10,385 nt of DNA. Origin: Chlorobiota bacterium (GTDB taxonomy: Bacteria; Bacteroidota; Ignavibacteria; Ignavibacteriales; Ignavibacteriaceae). Location: the NCBI GenBank assembly GCA_008363265.1, contig RHKR01000078.1, positions 1-10,385 on the forward strand, given 5' to 3'. This document shows positions 1 through 6,478 of this stretch, in pieces. Each line of letters begins with the position of its first letter. Position 1 is the stretch's first letter. Position numbers and translations under genes: made by a program. Below the pieces are notes generated by a model. It saw only the letters and a list, made by a program, of their open reading frames with translations, ran no database searches and was not told the DNA's origin.

Positions 1-1
1 C

Positions 2-427
2 GGGAAAGAGGACCTTGAGAAAGTTTATTTATTCGGTGAAAAGGGCTCACGATTCCTTTTGGAGAATCTTGAGAAACGGGTGGATCCGGACGAAAAGTCA
101 CCCCTTTTCGCGGGAATACTCTCCACGATCTTCCCCGGGGCAGGCAGGATCTACACAGGCGATTATGGAGAGGCTGCCGCGAGCATGCTTCTAACCGGGA
201 TTTTCGGTTATCTGGCCTACTCTAATTTCATTGACGGCTATCCCCGGAGTGGTATAATATTCAGTTCGATCGCCCTCTTTTTCAACGCCGGCAATATTTA
301 CGGCAGCGTGCTTTCGGCCAAAACATACAACAGGGAAGCCAAAGAAAGAACTGAGAAGGAATTTTACGATTACTATTATGGCGAGAAGCCGCTACCACCC
401 CCCCTTGAAATCGTGGAGGAAGAGTGA
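2..427 (+). CDS. 5'-truncated PGAG-motif membrane protein (DUF5683/TM2-like)
   Basis: The reading frame is open from base 2 to the TGA at 425-427, so the gene begins upstream of the window. The TTG at 59 is best read as an internal leucine because the codons before it continue a plausible helical protein. About 141 residues are visible. After a charged segment comes a hydrophobic region with FPGAGRIYTGDY near visible residues 44-55, two further hydrophobic stretches, then FFNAGNIYGSV, and a polar Glu-rich tail with a proline run. The PGAG-(Q/R)-x-Y-x-G motif followed by a later GN(I/L)Y-type motif resembles small membrane domains (DUF5683/TM2-like) often found after TPR segments; the family name is from memory. 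The next gene carries the same motif, and its ATG overlaps this stop codon. Function is unknown; the location is probably the inner membrane. Confidence 0.75.
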   Translation, partial: GKEDLEKVYLFGEKGSRFLLENLEKRVDPDEKSPLFAGILSTIFPGAGRIYTGDYGEAAASMLLTGIFGYLAYSNFIDGYPRSGIIFSSIALFFNAGNIYGSVLSAKTYNREAKERTEKEFYDYYYGEKPLPPPLEIVEEE

Positions 428-1263
428 TGCGAAGGCTGTTCTTTCTCCAATTCTTGTTATTTTTGATGTTGCCAAAAGTTATAAATGGGCAAACTGATCC
501 ACTCGCCATGCAGATGGCATTTGCCGATTCACTTTTCAGTGCGGGCAAATTCTACGATGCGTTCATTGAAGCCGAACGGCTGGCGTTCTTTGACACGCTC
601 AGAGCGGGACTTTACTGGAGCACTTTTCTGAGAGGAAAGTGCCTCAAAGAGACGGGTCAGTTCAAAGATGCAAGAAAATTCTTCGAAACAGCATCTTTAT
701 CCACCTCTGACAGAAACCGGAAATTTGAAGCCGAGGTGGAGATACTGAAGGTTTTGATACTTGAAAGGCGTTTCAGACAATTTGATGACCGTTCAGCAAA
801 ACTTGAAAAAGTTTTTCCTGAGAAAGGAAAAGAGTTCGCCTACTGGAAGGGGTGGCGCCACATCTTCGCGGGGGAGTGGGATGATGCCAAAGAGAGCCTC
901 AGTAGAGCCGGTAATTCAGATGACCTGATCGCCTTGTGTGATTCGGCCGAGGACAAAAGTTACTCTATGACTCTCGGGATGGTAATGTCGGCGATACTTC
1001 CCGGGGCCGGACAGGTTTATGCGGGGGAGTACATTAATCCTGTCATCACAATGGCTTGGGTTGCTTTCGGGAGCTGGCTCGTGGTCGACGCGATCAAAGC
1101 GCACAGATATTTCGATGCATTTATAGAGGCGAACTATATTATGCTCAGATTTTACAGAGGAAACCTTTCTTACACATACGACCTCATTACGAGTAAGAAC
1201 ACTGAAATAAAGAACGGCATTTTACGATTTTTACAAAATAATTATAAAGGACCAAAACCTTGA
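427..1263 (+). CDS. exported TPR-like protein with C-terminal PGAG-motif membrane domain
   Basis: This is a 278-residue protein of unknown function. I chose the ATG at 427 over the in-frame GTG at 424 because GGAGGA at 415-420 lies six bases upstream and the ATG overlaps the previous stop as TGATG, a layout typical of translational coupling. Residues 1-21 look like a signal peptide or anchor (basic MRR, then a hydrophobic core). Residues 25-165 are helical and TPR-like, with pairs such as FSAGKFYDAFIEAERL and GQFKDARKFFETA. Residues 178-222 are hydrophobic and contain ILPGAGQVYAGEY (190-202), and FYRGNLSY (242-249) follows. This C-terminal part matches the preceding gene motif for motif, which suggests tandem paralogues acting together in the envelope. 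An assembly or scaffolding role is only a guess. Confidence 0.8.
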   Translation: MRRLFFLQFLLFLMLPKVINGQTDPLAMQMAFADSLFSAGKFYDAFIEAERLAFFDTLRAGLYWSTFLRGKCLKETGQFKDARKFFETASLSTSDRNRKFEAEVEILKVLILERRFRQFDDRSAKLEKVFPEKGKEFAYWKGWRHIFAGEWDDAKESLSRAGNSDDLIALCDSAEDKSYSMTLGMVMSAILPGAGQVYAGEYINPVITMAWVAFGSWLVVDAIKAHRYFDAFIEANYIMLRFYRGNLSYTYDLITSKNTEIKNGILRFLQNNYKGPKP

Positions 1264-1679
1264 AGATCTCAGAAGAACTGGTTTGGGAACTTACCAATAA
1301 AGCAATTGATGAACTCGGCGCTGGTGCAACGCCTGAGATGGTTAAAGAATATGTTGAGCGGGAACTCTCGAAAGTCCGGCAGATACCCGGGACCACCGAA
1401 AAATTTGAGGGCAGGGTTATCGTGACCTCTTTCGGACTGAACAAACCGGGAATTGTAGCCCGTATCACCGGCTGCCTCGCTGAAATGGAGATCGACCTCC
1501 AGGATATCAGTCAAAAGATCATGCAGAATTTCTACACTTTGATCATGATAATCGACATCACTTCATCACCAAAGAATCTGAAAGAGATCCAGGAGGAACT
1601 TCAGAAAGTGGCCTCCGAGCTGAACGTGAAGATTTACGCCCAGCATGAGGATATTTTTCAGTATATGTTTAGGATTTAG
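1260..1679 (+). CDS. ACT-domain protein, UPF0237 type, with N-terminal extension
   Basis: This 139-residue protein probably binds a small ligand through an ACT domain. Translation likely starts at TTG 1260, which overlaps the previous stop by four bases (TTGA). AAAGGA at 1246-1251 gives a well-placed ribosome site, and no other in-frame start precedes the domain. Residues 51-128 form the ACT fold, with FGLNKPGIVARITGCLAEMEID and then DISQKIMQNFYTLIMIIDI. The C-terminal AQHEDIFQYMFRI is close to the usual UPF0237 ending. UPF0237 proteins are normally about 90 residues, so the roughly 50-residue helical leader (ELVWELTNKAIDELGAGATP and on to residue 49) is extra. The next gene is PFL/UPF0210, the usual genomic partner of this family. 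A regulatory subunit or sensor for that partner is the natural inference; the ligand is unknown. Confidence 0.88.
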   Translation: MKISEELVWELTNKAIDELGAGATPEMVKEYVERELSKVRQIPGTTEKFEGRVIVTSFGLNKPGIVARITGCLAEMEIDLQDISQKIMQNFYTLIMIIDITSSPKNLKEIQEELQKVASELNVKIYAQHEDIFQYMFRI

Positions 1680-1680
1680 T

Positions 1681-1750
1681 GTGGAGTGTTTGGGGTTTGG
1701 GGTGGGGATTCTATAGTGTAGAGTGTAGAGTGTGGAGTGTGGAGTATTCA
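1681..1750 (+). repeat. heptanucleotide direct-repeat array (ten 7-nt units)
   Basis: Starting two bases after the ACT-gene stop, the sequence divides without a gap into ten 7-base units. Two are GTGTAGA (1716-1729), two are GTGTGGA (1730-1743) and two are GTTTGGG (1688-1701); the others are degenerate (GTGGAGT, GTGGGGA, TTCTATA, GTATTCA). The + strand is G/T-rich and contains three GGGG runs at 1692-1707. The period of 7 makes all three frames read a 7-residue repeat, which produces a spurious open frame on the minus strand. Short tandem repeats of this kind are known between genes in several bacterial groups; their function here is unknown. Slippage or copy-number variation between strains would be expected. 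Confidence 0.85.
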
Positions 1751-1761
1751 AGTTAACAGAT

Positions 1762-1800
1762 GTTCTTAGGTTCTTGAGTTCCTAAGTTCTTAAGTTCTAA
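1762..1800 (+). repeat. octanucleotide direct-repeat array (four units plus a partial)
   Basis: Eleven bases after the heptamer array a second array with a different period begins: GTTCTTAG (1762-1769), GTTCTTGA, GTTCCTAA and GTTCTTAA (1786-1793), then a 7-base end GTTCTAA. All units begin GTTC and vary mainly in the last three positions. The array stops 13 bases before the PFL start codon, leaving only an A-rich stretch as a possible ribosome site. The unit is unlike the heptamer, so this is a separate repeat family and not a continuation. Confidence 0.85.
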
Positions 1801-1813
1801 AAAAAGATAAGAT

Positions 1814-3118
1814 ATGAATTTCGATTTTACAGAAGTATTGGAAACCATCATGATGAGCGAAGTGGAGCACTTCGACATCAGAACTGTGACAATGGGGATA
1901 AACCTCAGGGATTGCAGCGACAGAAATATTAATGTGGTCACACAGAAGATCTACGAGAAGATCACCCGTCTGGCCGGGAACCATGTAAAGAATGCCGAGT
2001 CGATAGAAGCTGCAGATTCCTTCTCACCGGAAGAGTATGTGAAGATCGCTGAAGCGATGGACAGGGCAGCTCATGAAATCGGTATTGATTACATCGGCGG
2101 TTACTCGGCCCTCGTTCAGAAAGGGATGACCCCGGGTGAAAAGAATTTTATCCTTTCGATCCCGCAGGCACTTTCGACCACTAAAAAGGTCTGTTCGAGC
2201 GTTAACATCGGCTCGACCAAAGCTGGAATTAATATCGACGCGATCAAGATGATGGCTCAGGTGATCAAAGATACTGCTTACATTACCCGTGATGCTTGGT
2301 CGATCGGCTGTGCTAAACTTGTTGTGTTCTGTAACGCGGTTGAGGATAACCCCTTTATCGCCGGTGCTTTTCATGGTATAACCGAAGGTGATGCCACACT
2401 GAATGTTGGTGTGAGCGGCCCGGGTGTCGTGCTCGAAGCCCTTAAGAATCACAAGGGTGCTTCGATCCAGGAAATCGCTGAAGTGATCAAAAAGACAGCT
2501 TTCAAGATCACCCGGGCCGGTGAACTTGTTGGCAGAAAAGTCGCTGAAAAAGACGGCGTTGAGTTTGGGATCGTTGATATTTCACTTGCTCCAACACCTG
2601 CAGAAGGCGACAGTATTGCTGATATTCTGAAAGAGATCGGCCTCGAGGATGTTGGTGCCCCCGGTACCACAGCAGCGCTTGCCATGCTTAACGACAGTGT
2701 GAAAAAGGGCGGGCTGATGGCCAGTTCATCTGTGGGTGGACTTAGTGGTGCTTTCATCCCTGTGAGTGAAGATCAGGGTATGATCTCGGCGGCGGAGAAA
2801 GGACATCTGACGATTGAAAAGCTTGAAGCAATGACGGCTGTTTGTTCGGTCGGCCTCGATATGGTTGCCATTCCCGGTGATACGCCTGTTAACACCATCG
2901 CGGGAATAATAGCTGACGAAGCCGCAATTGGACTCATCAACGAAAAAACAACGGCATGCCGACTTATCCCGGCTTACGGTAAAGGTGTTGGAGAGTCGGT
3001 TGACTATGGTGGACTGCTTGGCAAGGCACCGATCATGCCCGTGAAGGTTTTGAGCTCTGATGTTTTCTTTAATCGTGGCGGGAAAATACCGGCCCCGGTG
3101 CGAAGTCTGACGAATTAG
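1814..3118 (+). CDS. PFL family / UPF0210 (DUF711) protein
   Basis: This 434-residue cytoplasmic protein is close to full family length (about 450). It begins with the typical [21 protein letters not shown] (residues 9-29) and ends with [14 protein letters not shown], both hallmarks of UPF0210. Other conserved blocks are [16 protein letters not shown] (125-140), [17 protein letters not shown] (178-194), [10 protein letters not shown] (197-206) and a Gly/Ser-rich stretch at 299-313 ([15 protein letters not shown]). The fold is related to glycyl-radical or pyruvate formate-lyase-like barrels according to the family name, but no reaction has been assigned that I know of. The partner ACT gene lies directly upstream, separated by the repeat arrays, so co-transcription is likely. 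The start codon has only an A-rich leader and no clear Shine-Dalgarno site. A strong terminator follows 20 bases after the stop. Confidence 0.92.
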   Translation: MNFDFTEVLETIMMSEVEHFDIRTVTMGINLRDCSDRNINVVTQKIYEKITRLAGNHVKNAESIEAADSFSPEEYVKIAEAMDRAAHEIGIDYIGGYSALVQKGMTPGEKNFILSIPQALSTTKKVCSSVNIGSTKAGINIDAIKMMAQVIKDTAYITRDAWSIGCAKLVVFCNAVEDNPFIAGAFHGITEGDATLNVGVSGPGVVLEALKNHKGASIQEIAEVIKKTAFKITRAGELVGRKVAEKDGVEFGIVDISLAPTPAEGDSIADILKEIGLEDVGAPGTTAALAMLNDSVKKGGLMASSSVGGLSGAFIPVSEDQGMISAAEKGHLTIEKLEAMTAVCSVGLDMVAIPGDTPVNTIAGIIADEAAIGLINEKTTACRLIPAYGKGVGESVDYGGLLGKAPIMPVKVLSSDVFFNRGGKIPAPVRSLTN

Positions 3119-3137
3119 CAGTTTATCTGTTGAGTTT

Positions 3138-3178
3138 AATACCCGGCATTGATCTGATCAGTGCCGGGTATTTTTGTT
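3138..3178 (+). terminator. intrinsic terminator after the PFL gene
   Basis: Bases 3138-3153 pair with 3157-3172 as a 16-bp stem (core ATACCCGGCA with TGCCGGGTAT, one G-T wobble) closed by the three-base loop CTG. TTTTTGTTT follows at 3171-3179. This is a near-ideal rho-independent terminator for the + strand. In the minus direction the stem is followed by AAACTCA and not a T-run, so it should be a weak terminator for the convergent gene, which stops 13 bases away. Confidence 0.92.
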
Positions 3179-3184
3179 TGGAAA

Positions 3185-3646
3185 TTACTCTTTATCGTAA
3201 GTTTTTGTCAGTGATAGAAGGGCAATTCCGTCTTCCCCCGCGAAAGTTAGCAGCACAACACCCGCATCGGCGAAATAGTACTCTGAAACCATGTCTGTAT
3301 TAAAGGTCTTGGTTGGGGGTCCAAGATAACCTGCGGCCTTCTCCATACTGGAGCCAATCGGGATTAAAAGTCCTTCAAAAATGATTACTGAGTTGGGATC
3401 ATCACTAATCACTTCCGTGACAACACCGTTATCATCAAATGTTATGCTGATGTTTGTACTGTCGAACAGCCACAGGTTATCGTCATATCCCTCGGATGTC
3501 GGATGAGGGAAAACCGCCTTCACCTGCTCTTTGGTCATGCCTAGAGATATTCCGTCGAGAGTTGTTGGTTGCTTCTCCGTGGCATCCTGGGCAAAGATGA
3601 TATGTGATGATAAGACCACTAAAAACAGTACTGAAATAACGCGCAT
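3185..3646 (-). CDS. small exported protein with two BamE/SmpA-like repeats
   Basis: This 153-residue protein lies alone on the minus strand. AAAGGAG (plus-strand 3652-3658) sits five bases before the ATG and fixes the start. Residues 1-20 are a signal peptide with a likely cleavage at FA-QD; there is no lipobox cysteine, so it should be free in the periplasm or secreted. The mature part divides into two similar halves. The first (residues 31-80) is LDGISLGMTKEQVKAVFPHP followed by strands with a DDNGVVTEV turn. The second (92-149) is GLLIPIGSSMEKAAGYLGPP followed by strands ending GEDGIALLSL. The strand – G-(M/S)-(T/S) – helix – proline – strands pattern resembles BamE/SmpA-OmlA and related beta-lactamase-inhibitor-like folds, by pattern only. 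It has its own promoter and is not in an operon. Function is unknown. Confidence 0.8.
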   Translation of the reverse strand: MRVISVLFLVVLSSHIIFAQDATEKQPTTLDGISLGMTKEQVKAVFPHPTSEGYDDNLWLFDSTNISITFDDNGVVTEVISDDPNSVIIFEGLLIPIGSSMEKAAGYLGPPTKTFNTDMVSEYYFADAGVVLLTFAGEDGIALLSLTKTYDKE

Positions 3647-3747
3647 ACGAGCTCCTTTAATTGGATTAAAAACTCTCCATTAAACATTACAATTTATAAA
3701 AAGTTTCTGATAATTTCCACTCTCCTTCATTTTATTCCTGCGCACTT

Positions 3748-3776
3748 AATATAAAAAAATTCATGCTGTATGACAA
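3748..3776 (-). promoter_or_regulatory. sigma-70-type promoter for the minus-strand exported protein
   Basis: On the minus strand, TTGTCA (plus 3771-3776) is followed after exactly 17 bases by TATATT (plus 3748-3753). Each hexamer matches five of six consensus positions. It would give a transcript starting near 3741, with a leader of about 95 bases before the ATG at 3646. The caveat is that the host sigma factor's preferences are unknown; some Bacteroidota use different -33/-7 motifs. Confidence 0.5.
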
Positions 3777-3853
3777 AATGGCATAGAGAATTGTTGAGTA
3801 CCCGCTCGAAAGACCGAAAATGATTATATTGAACGTTTAAAATATTCACTTTC

Positions 3854-3869
3854 CGGGAGTGTGATCCCG
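3854..3869 (+). other. small hairpin in the miaB leader
   Basis: CGGGA (3854-3858) pairs perfectly with TCCCG (3865-3869) around a six-base loop, about 30 bases before the miaB start. A TATATT at 3825-3830 could be the -10 of the miaB promoter, but no -35 element lies at a proper distance. The rest of the 3647-3900 gap is AT-rich and shows no gene. The hairpin is short and may be chance. Confidence 0.25.
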
Positions 3870-3900
3870 CGACACCATTTCAAACAAAAATGAAGATTTG

Positions 3901-5241
3901 ATGAGCAAGAAACAAGTTTATATTGAGACATACGGCTGTCAGATGAACGTTGCCGATACCGAACTGGTAATGGGCATTCTGAACAATAATGGTTACGATC
4001 TTGCAAACGATGTACACGAAGCTGATGTGGTTTTTCTTAATACCTGCAGTATCAGGGATAACGCCGAACAGAGGATCTACGGCAGACTGGGAAACCTTAA
4101 AACCATTAAGGATCAAAAGCCCGGAATGGTTGTGGGAATCCTTGGCTGTATGGCGGAGAGACTTCGTTCAGATCTGATCGATAAGAAAAAACTGGTTGAT
4201 ATGGTGGTGGGACCCGACGAATACCGTCGCCTTCCTGAACTGCTTGATGTGGTCTACAGCGGCGGAAAGGGTATCGGAGTAAAGCTCTCGAGAACAGAGA
4301 CCTATGACGACATAATGCCCTACCGTGAAGACGGCCTTCAGGCGTGGATATCCGTTATGCGTGGATGTGACAAGTTCTGCACATACTGTGTTGTACCTTT
4401 CACCCGCGGCCGGGAGAGAAGCCGCAGCCTTGAGTCGATAGTTAAAGAGGTGGAGCACCTCTCGGCAAAAGGATTCAGGGAAGTGTCGCTTCTCGGACAG
4501 AATGTAAACTCATACATCGACAACGGAAACGATTTCGCTGATCTCCTCGCGGCGGTCGCTGCAGTCGACAGGGGAATGCGTGTAAGGTTCACCACTTCAC
4601 ACCCACAGGATCTTTCCGATAAACTCCTCTTCACGATCGCTGAGAACGAAAACCTTTGCAACTATATTCATCTTCCGGTTCAGTCGGGTTCGAACCGTAT
4701 TCTTGAATTGATGAACAGAACCTACACGGTCGAGCATTACCTCGAGCTTATCGAGAAGGCCAGAAAGATAATCCCCGGTGTGAGTTTTTCGACCGATATA
4801 ATTACAGGATTTCCTACTGAAACACTCGAAGATCACCTCATGACGCTTGATGTCATGGAGAAGGTCAAGTATGACGGTGCATACATGTTCAAATATTCGC
4901 CGAGAGAGGGAACAAAAGCTTTCAGAATGGAGGATGATGTTCCGGAAGAGGTGAAAACAAAGAGATTACAGCAGATCATCGAACTTCAGCAAAGACACTC
5001 CCTCGAATTGAACAACAGGCTTATCGGCACCACCGAAAGGCTTCTGGTTGAAGGTTTTTCGAAGAAAAGCGACCAGTTCATGGCGGGACGGACGGACTCC
5101 AACAAAGTCGCGATTTTCCCCGTGCAGGACGGAATATCTGAAGGCGACTATGTTGATGTGAAGATCGAGAGGGTAACCTCCGCCACGCTTTTTGGCGGGG
5201 TGGTTGGCGTGTTTGAAAAATACAGGACCGCAGTGGTATAA
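3901..5241 (+). CDS. miaB: MiaB, tRNA-2-methylthio-N6-dimethylallyladenosine synthase
   Basis: This radical-SAM methylthiotransferase adds the 2-methylthio group to N6-isopentenyl-A37 of tRNAs that read UNN codons. At 446 residues it is full length. The N-terminal UPF0004 domain carries the three cysteines of the auxiliary cluster: C13 (ETYGCQMN), C49 (NTCSIRD) and C83 (LGCMAE). The radical-SAM CxxxCxxC is C156-C160-C163 in MRGCDKFCTYCVVPFTRGRE. The middle shows the expected SLLGQNVNSY, LPVQSGSN and STDIITGFPTET blocks, and a C-terminal TRAM domain covers about 375-440. I prefer the ATG at 3901 to the TTG at 3898; the ribosome site is weak. It is the first gene of a long co-directional block, with the next start two bases after its stop. 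Identification as MiaB and not MtaB/RimO rests on the N-terminal TYGCQMN and overall pattern. Confidence 0.96.
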   Translation: MSKKQVYIETYGCQMNVADTELVMGILNNNGYDLANDVHEADVVFLNTCSIRDNAEQRIYGRLGNLKTIKDQKPGMVVGILGCMAERLRSDLIDKKKLVDMVVGPDEYRRLPELLDVVYSGGKGIGVKLSRTETYDDIMPYREDGLQAWISVMRGCDKFCTYCVVPFTRGRERSRSLESIVKEVEHLSAKGFREVSLLGQNVNSYIDNGNDFADLLAAVAAVDRGMRVRFTTSHPQDLSDKLLFTIAENENLCNYIHLPVQSGSNRILELMNRTYTVEHYLELIEKARKIIPGVSFSTDIITGFPTETLEDHLMTLDVMEKVKYDGAYMFKYSPREGTKAFRMEDDVPEEVKTKRLQQIIELQQRHSLELNNRLIGTTERLLVEGFSKKSDQFMAGRTDSNKVAIFPVQDGISEGDYVDVKIERVTSATLFGGVVGVFEKYRTAVV

Positions 5242-5243
5242 TA

Positions 5244-5663
5244 ATGAAAAACTTTTTCCTGATCATTTTTGTCTTCCTCACTCTATCATCTTCCGGATTC
5301 GCGCAGGACAATCGTGCAAAGGAACTGTTCGATCTTTACCGGAATGGCGAAGTCGATATTCTCAAGGGGATGATATCTCCTTTGCAGGGCAAGATCGAGT
5401 CAGACACCACCTTGTACATACGATTTCTGATTACAGAAGATGGCGAGAAGGCAGTCGAGTTCCTGGAGATTCTTGTAGAAAGACATCCAAGATCGCAATT
5501 CGCCGTTGCAGCCTACGCAGGTATGTATCTTTTCTACCTTGCGAATGACAATTTCCGGAAGGCAAACAATTGTGTGCTTATGGTAGAGAACGAATTCCCC
5601 GGGGAGAGCATAAGTTATTTTCTTGACGACACCCTTGCCCCCGAGGGTGAAGGCGTCGAATAG
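5244..5663 (+). CDS. small exported helical (TPR-like) protein
   Basis: This is a 139-residue protein of unknown function. Residues 1-20 form a signal peptide (MKNFFLIIFVFLTL, cleavage likely at FA-QD), so it acts outside the cytoplasm. The rest is helical: RAKELFDLYRNGEVDILKGM, then EKAVEFLEILVERHPRSQFA, then YLFYLANDNFRKANNCVLMV. The spacing and the HPRS turn suggest two or three degenerate TPR/Sel1-like hairpins, as in small outer-membrane assembly accessory proteins, but no family is recognised. It starts two bases after the miaB stop with no evident Shine-Dalgarno site, so translation probably depends on re-initiation. Co-expression with LPS-transport genes downstream makes an envelope role plausible. 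Confidence 0.75.
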   Translation: MKNFFLIIFVFLTLSSSGFAQDNRAKELFDLYRNGEVDILKGMISPLQGKIESDTTLYIRFLITEDGEKAVEFLEILVERHPRSQFAVAAYAGMYLFYLANDNFRKANNCVLMVENEFPGESISYFLDDTLAPEGEGVE

Positions 5664-5696
5664 AGATTTTATCTTCACTCTGATCCGGGAGACAAT

Positions 5697-6476
5697 ATGT
5701 CTGATTCCATTAAAATAGTTTTTACCGGTACGGGATCCGGCAAATCGTCGCTAAACCGTTTTCACTCCTCTTTTTTGATAAGATCCGACTCGTACAATCT
5801 TCAGATCGACGCCGGCGACGGGATAAGCCGCGCTCTGTTGCGGCTGGGGATCGGCTTCAATGAGATCGACGGAATATTGATCACGCATTTCCATCCGGAT
5901 CATTTTTCGGGGCTCATCACTCTTATTCAGCAGATGAAACTGATAAAAAGGCAGATGCCGCTCGATCTTTTCGTCTCGAAGGGAAGCATTAACTTCATCC
6001 GGGAATTGCTCATGCGAAGCTTTCTACTGGAGGAAAGACTTCCGTTCCAGTTGAATCTGAAGAGGATCGAAACCGGAAAGAAGACCGATTTCAGAGGGAA
6101 GTTCACAATAACCGCTATTGAGAACTCACATCTCGAAAAATATCGTGAACTTGGTGTAAAGGGTCTCGACCTGAAAAGTTTCAGTATCGCGGTCACCTCG
6201 GGTACGGGTGAACTTTATTACTCGGGTGATGTTGGTACATCGATGGATCTGGCGGGATTAAAGTTTGGCAACGGAGCGATCCTGGTAACGGAGACCACGC
6301 ATGTAACTGTGGAAGATATTATCGGAATAATCGAGTCGAACGATCTTAAAAAAGTAATACTGACCCACATCGACGCTGACGATCCTTCCGCGCTGATCAC
6401 AAAAATTACAAATCTTTATCCTGATGGACTTAACAAATTCACGGTTGCCCACGATGGATTGATGATCACGGTATAG
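5697..6476 (+). CDS. RNase Z-like metallo-beta-lactamase-fold hydrolase
   Basis: This 259-residue cytoplasmic enzyme has the complete two-metal site of the MBL fold. The residues are H64, H66, D68 and H69 in HFHPDHFSG, then H145 (ENSHLEKY), D178 (YYSGDVG) and H224 (LTHID); H202 in TETTH may be an extra site residue. The N-terminal FTGTGSGKSSLNRFHSSFLI followed by IDAGDG is typical of the RNase Z/ElaC-like branch. It is shorter than classical tRNase Z (about 300 or more), and the usual flexible-arm region is not obvious, so a phosphodiesterase other than tRNase Z is possible. GGGAG at 5687-5691 is a good ribosome site five bases before the ATG. The sigma-54 activator gene starts two bases after the stop. 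A link to tRNA maturation with miaB is attractive but inferred. Confidence 0.85.
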   Translation: MSDSIKIVFTGTGSGKSSLNRFHSSFLIRSDSYNLQIDAGDGISRALLRLGIGFNEIDGILITHFHPDHFSGLITLIQQMKLIKRQMPLDLFVSKGSINFIRELLMRSFLLEERLPFQLNLKRIETGKKTDFRGKFTITAIENSHLEKYRELGVKGLDLKSFSIAVTSGTGELYYSGDVGTSMDLAGLKFGNGAILVTETTHVTVEDIIGIIESNDLKKVILTHIDADDPSALITKITNLYPDGLNKFTVAHDGLMITV

Positions 6477-6478
6477 TT

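Noticed and set aside
59..61. TTG as start codon of the first gene
   Set aside because: The frame is open upstream to base 2 with sensible coding sequence; the TTG is an internal leucine and the true start is outside the window.
1692..1707. G-quadruplex in the heptamer array
   Set aside because: Only three GGGG runs are present on one strand; a fourth run needed for a stable intramolecular quadruplex is absent.
1566..1751. Minus-strand open frame with a repeated HSTL/YTLH-like peptide
   Set aside because: It is created by the heptamer DNA repeats and runs antisense into the ACT gene; it has no ribosome site or domain.
1681..1800. CRISPR-like array
   Set aside because: The units are 7 and 8 bases with no spacers between them, and no cas genes are present.
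3779..3795. Possible sigma-54 promoter (TGGCA ... TTGTT) before miaB
   Set aside because: The spacing between the GG and TG elements is one base too long and the GC of the -12 element is missing.
3890..3901. Three-codon upstream frame (ATGAAGATTTGA) whose stop overlaps the miaB ATG
   Set aside because: Its length and A-rich setting are compatible with chance; there is no ribosome site or attenuator structure to support a leader peptide.
5192..5548. 118-residue plus-strand frame across the miaB end and the small exported gene
   Set aside because: It overlaps two better supported genes and its translation is rich in Arg, Ser and Cys without a domain; the alternative frame has a clear signal peptide.
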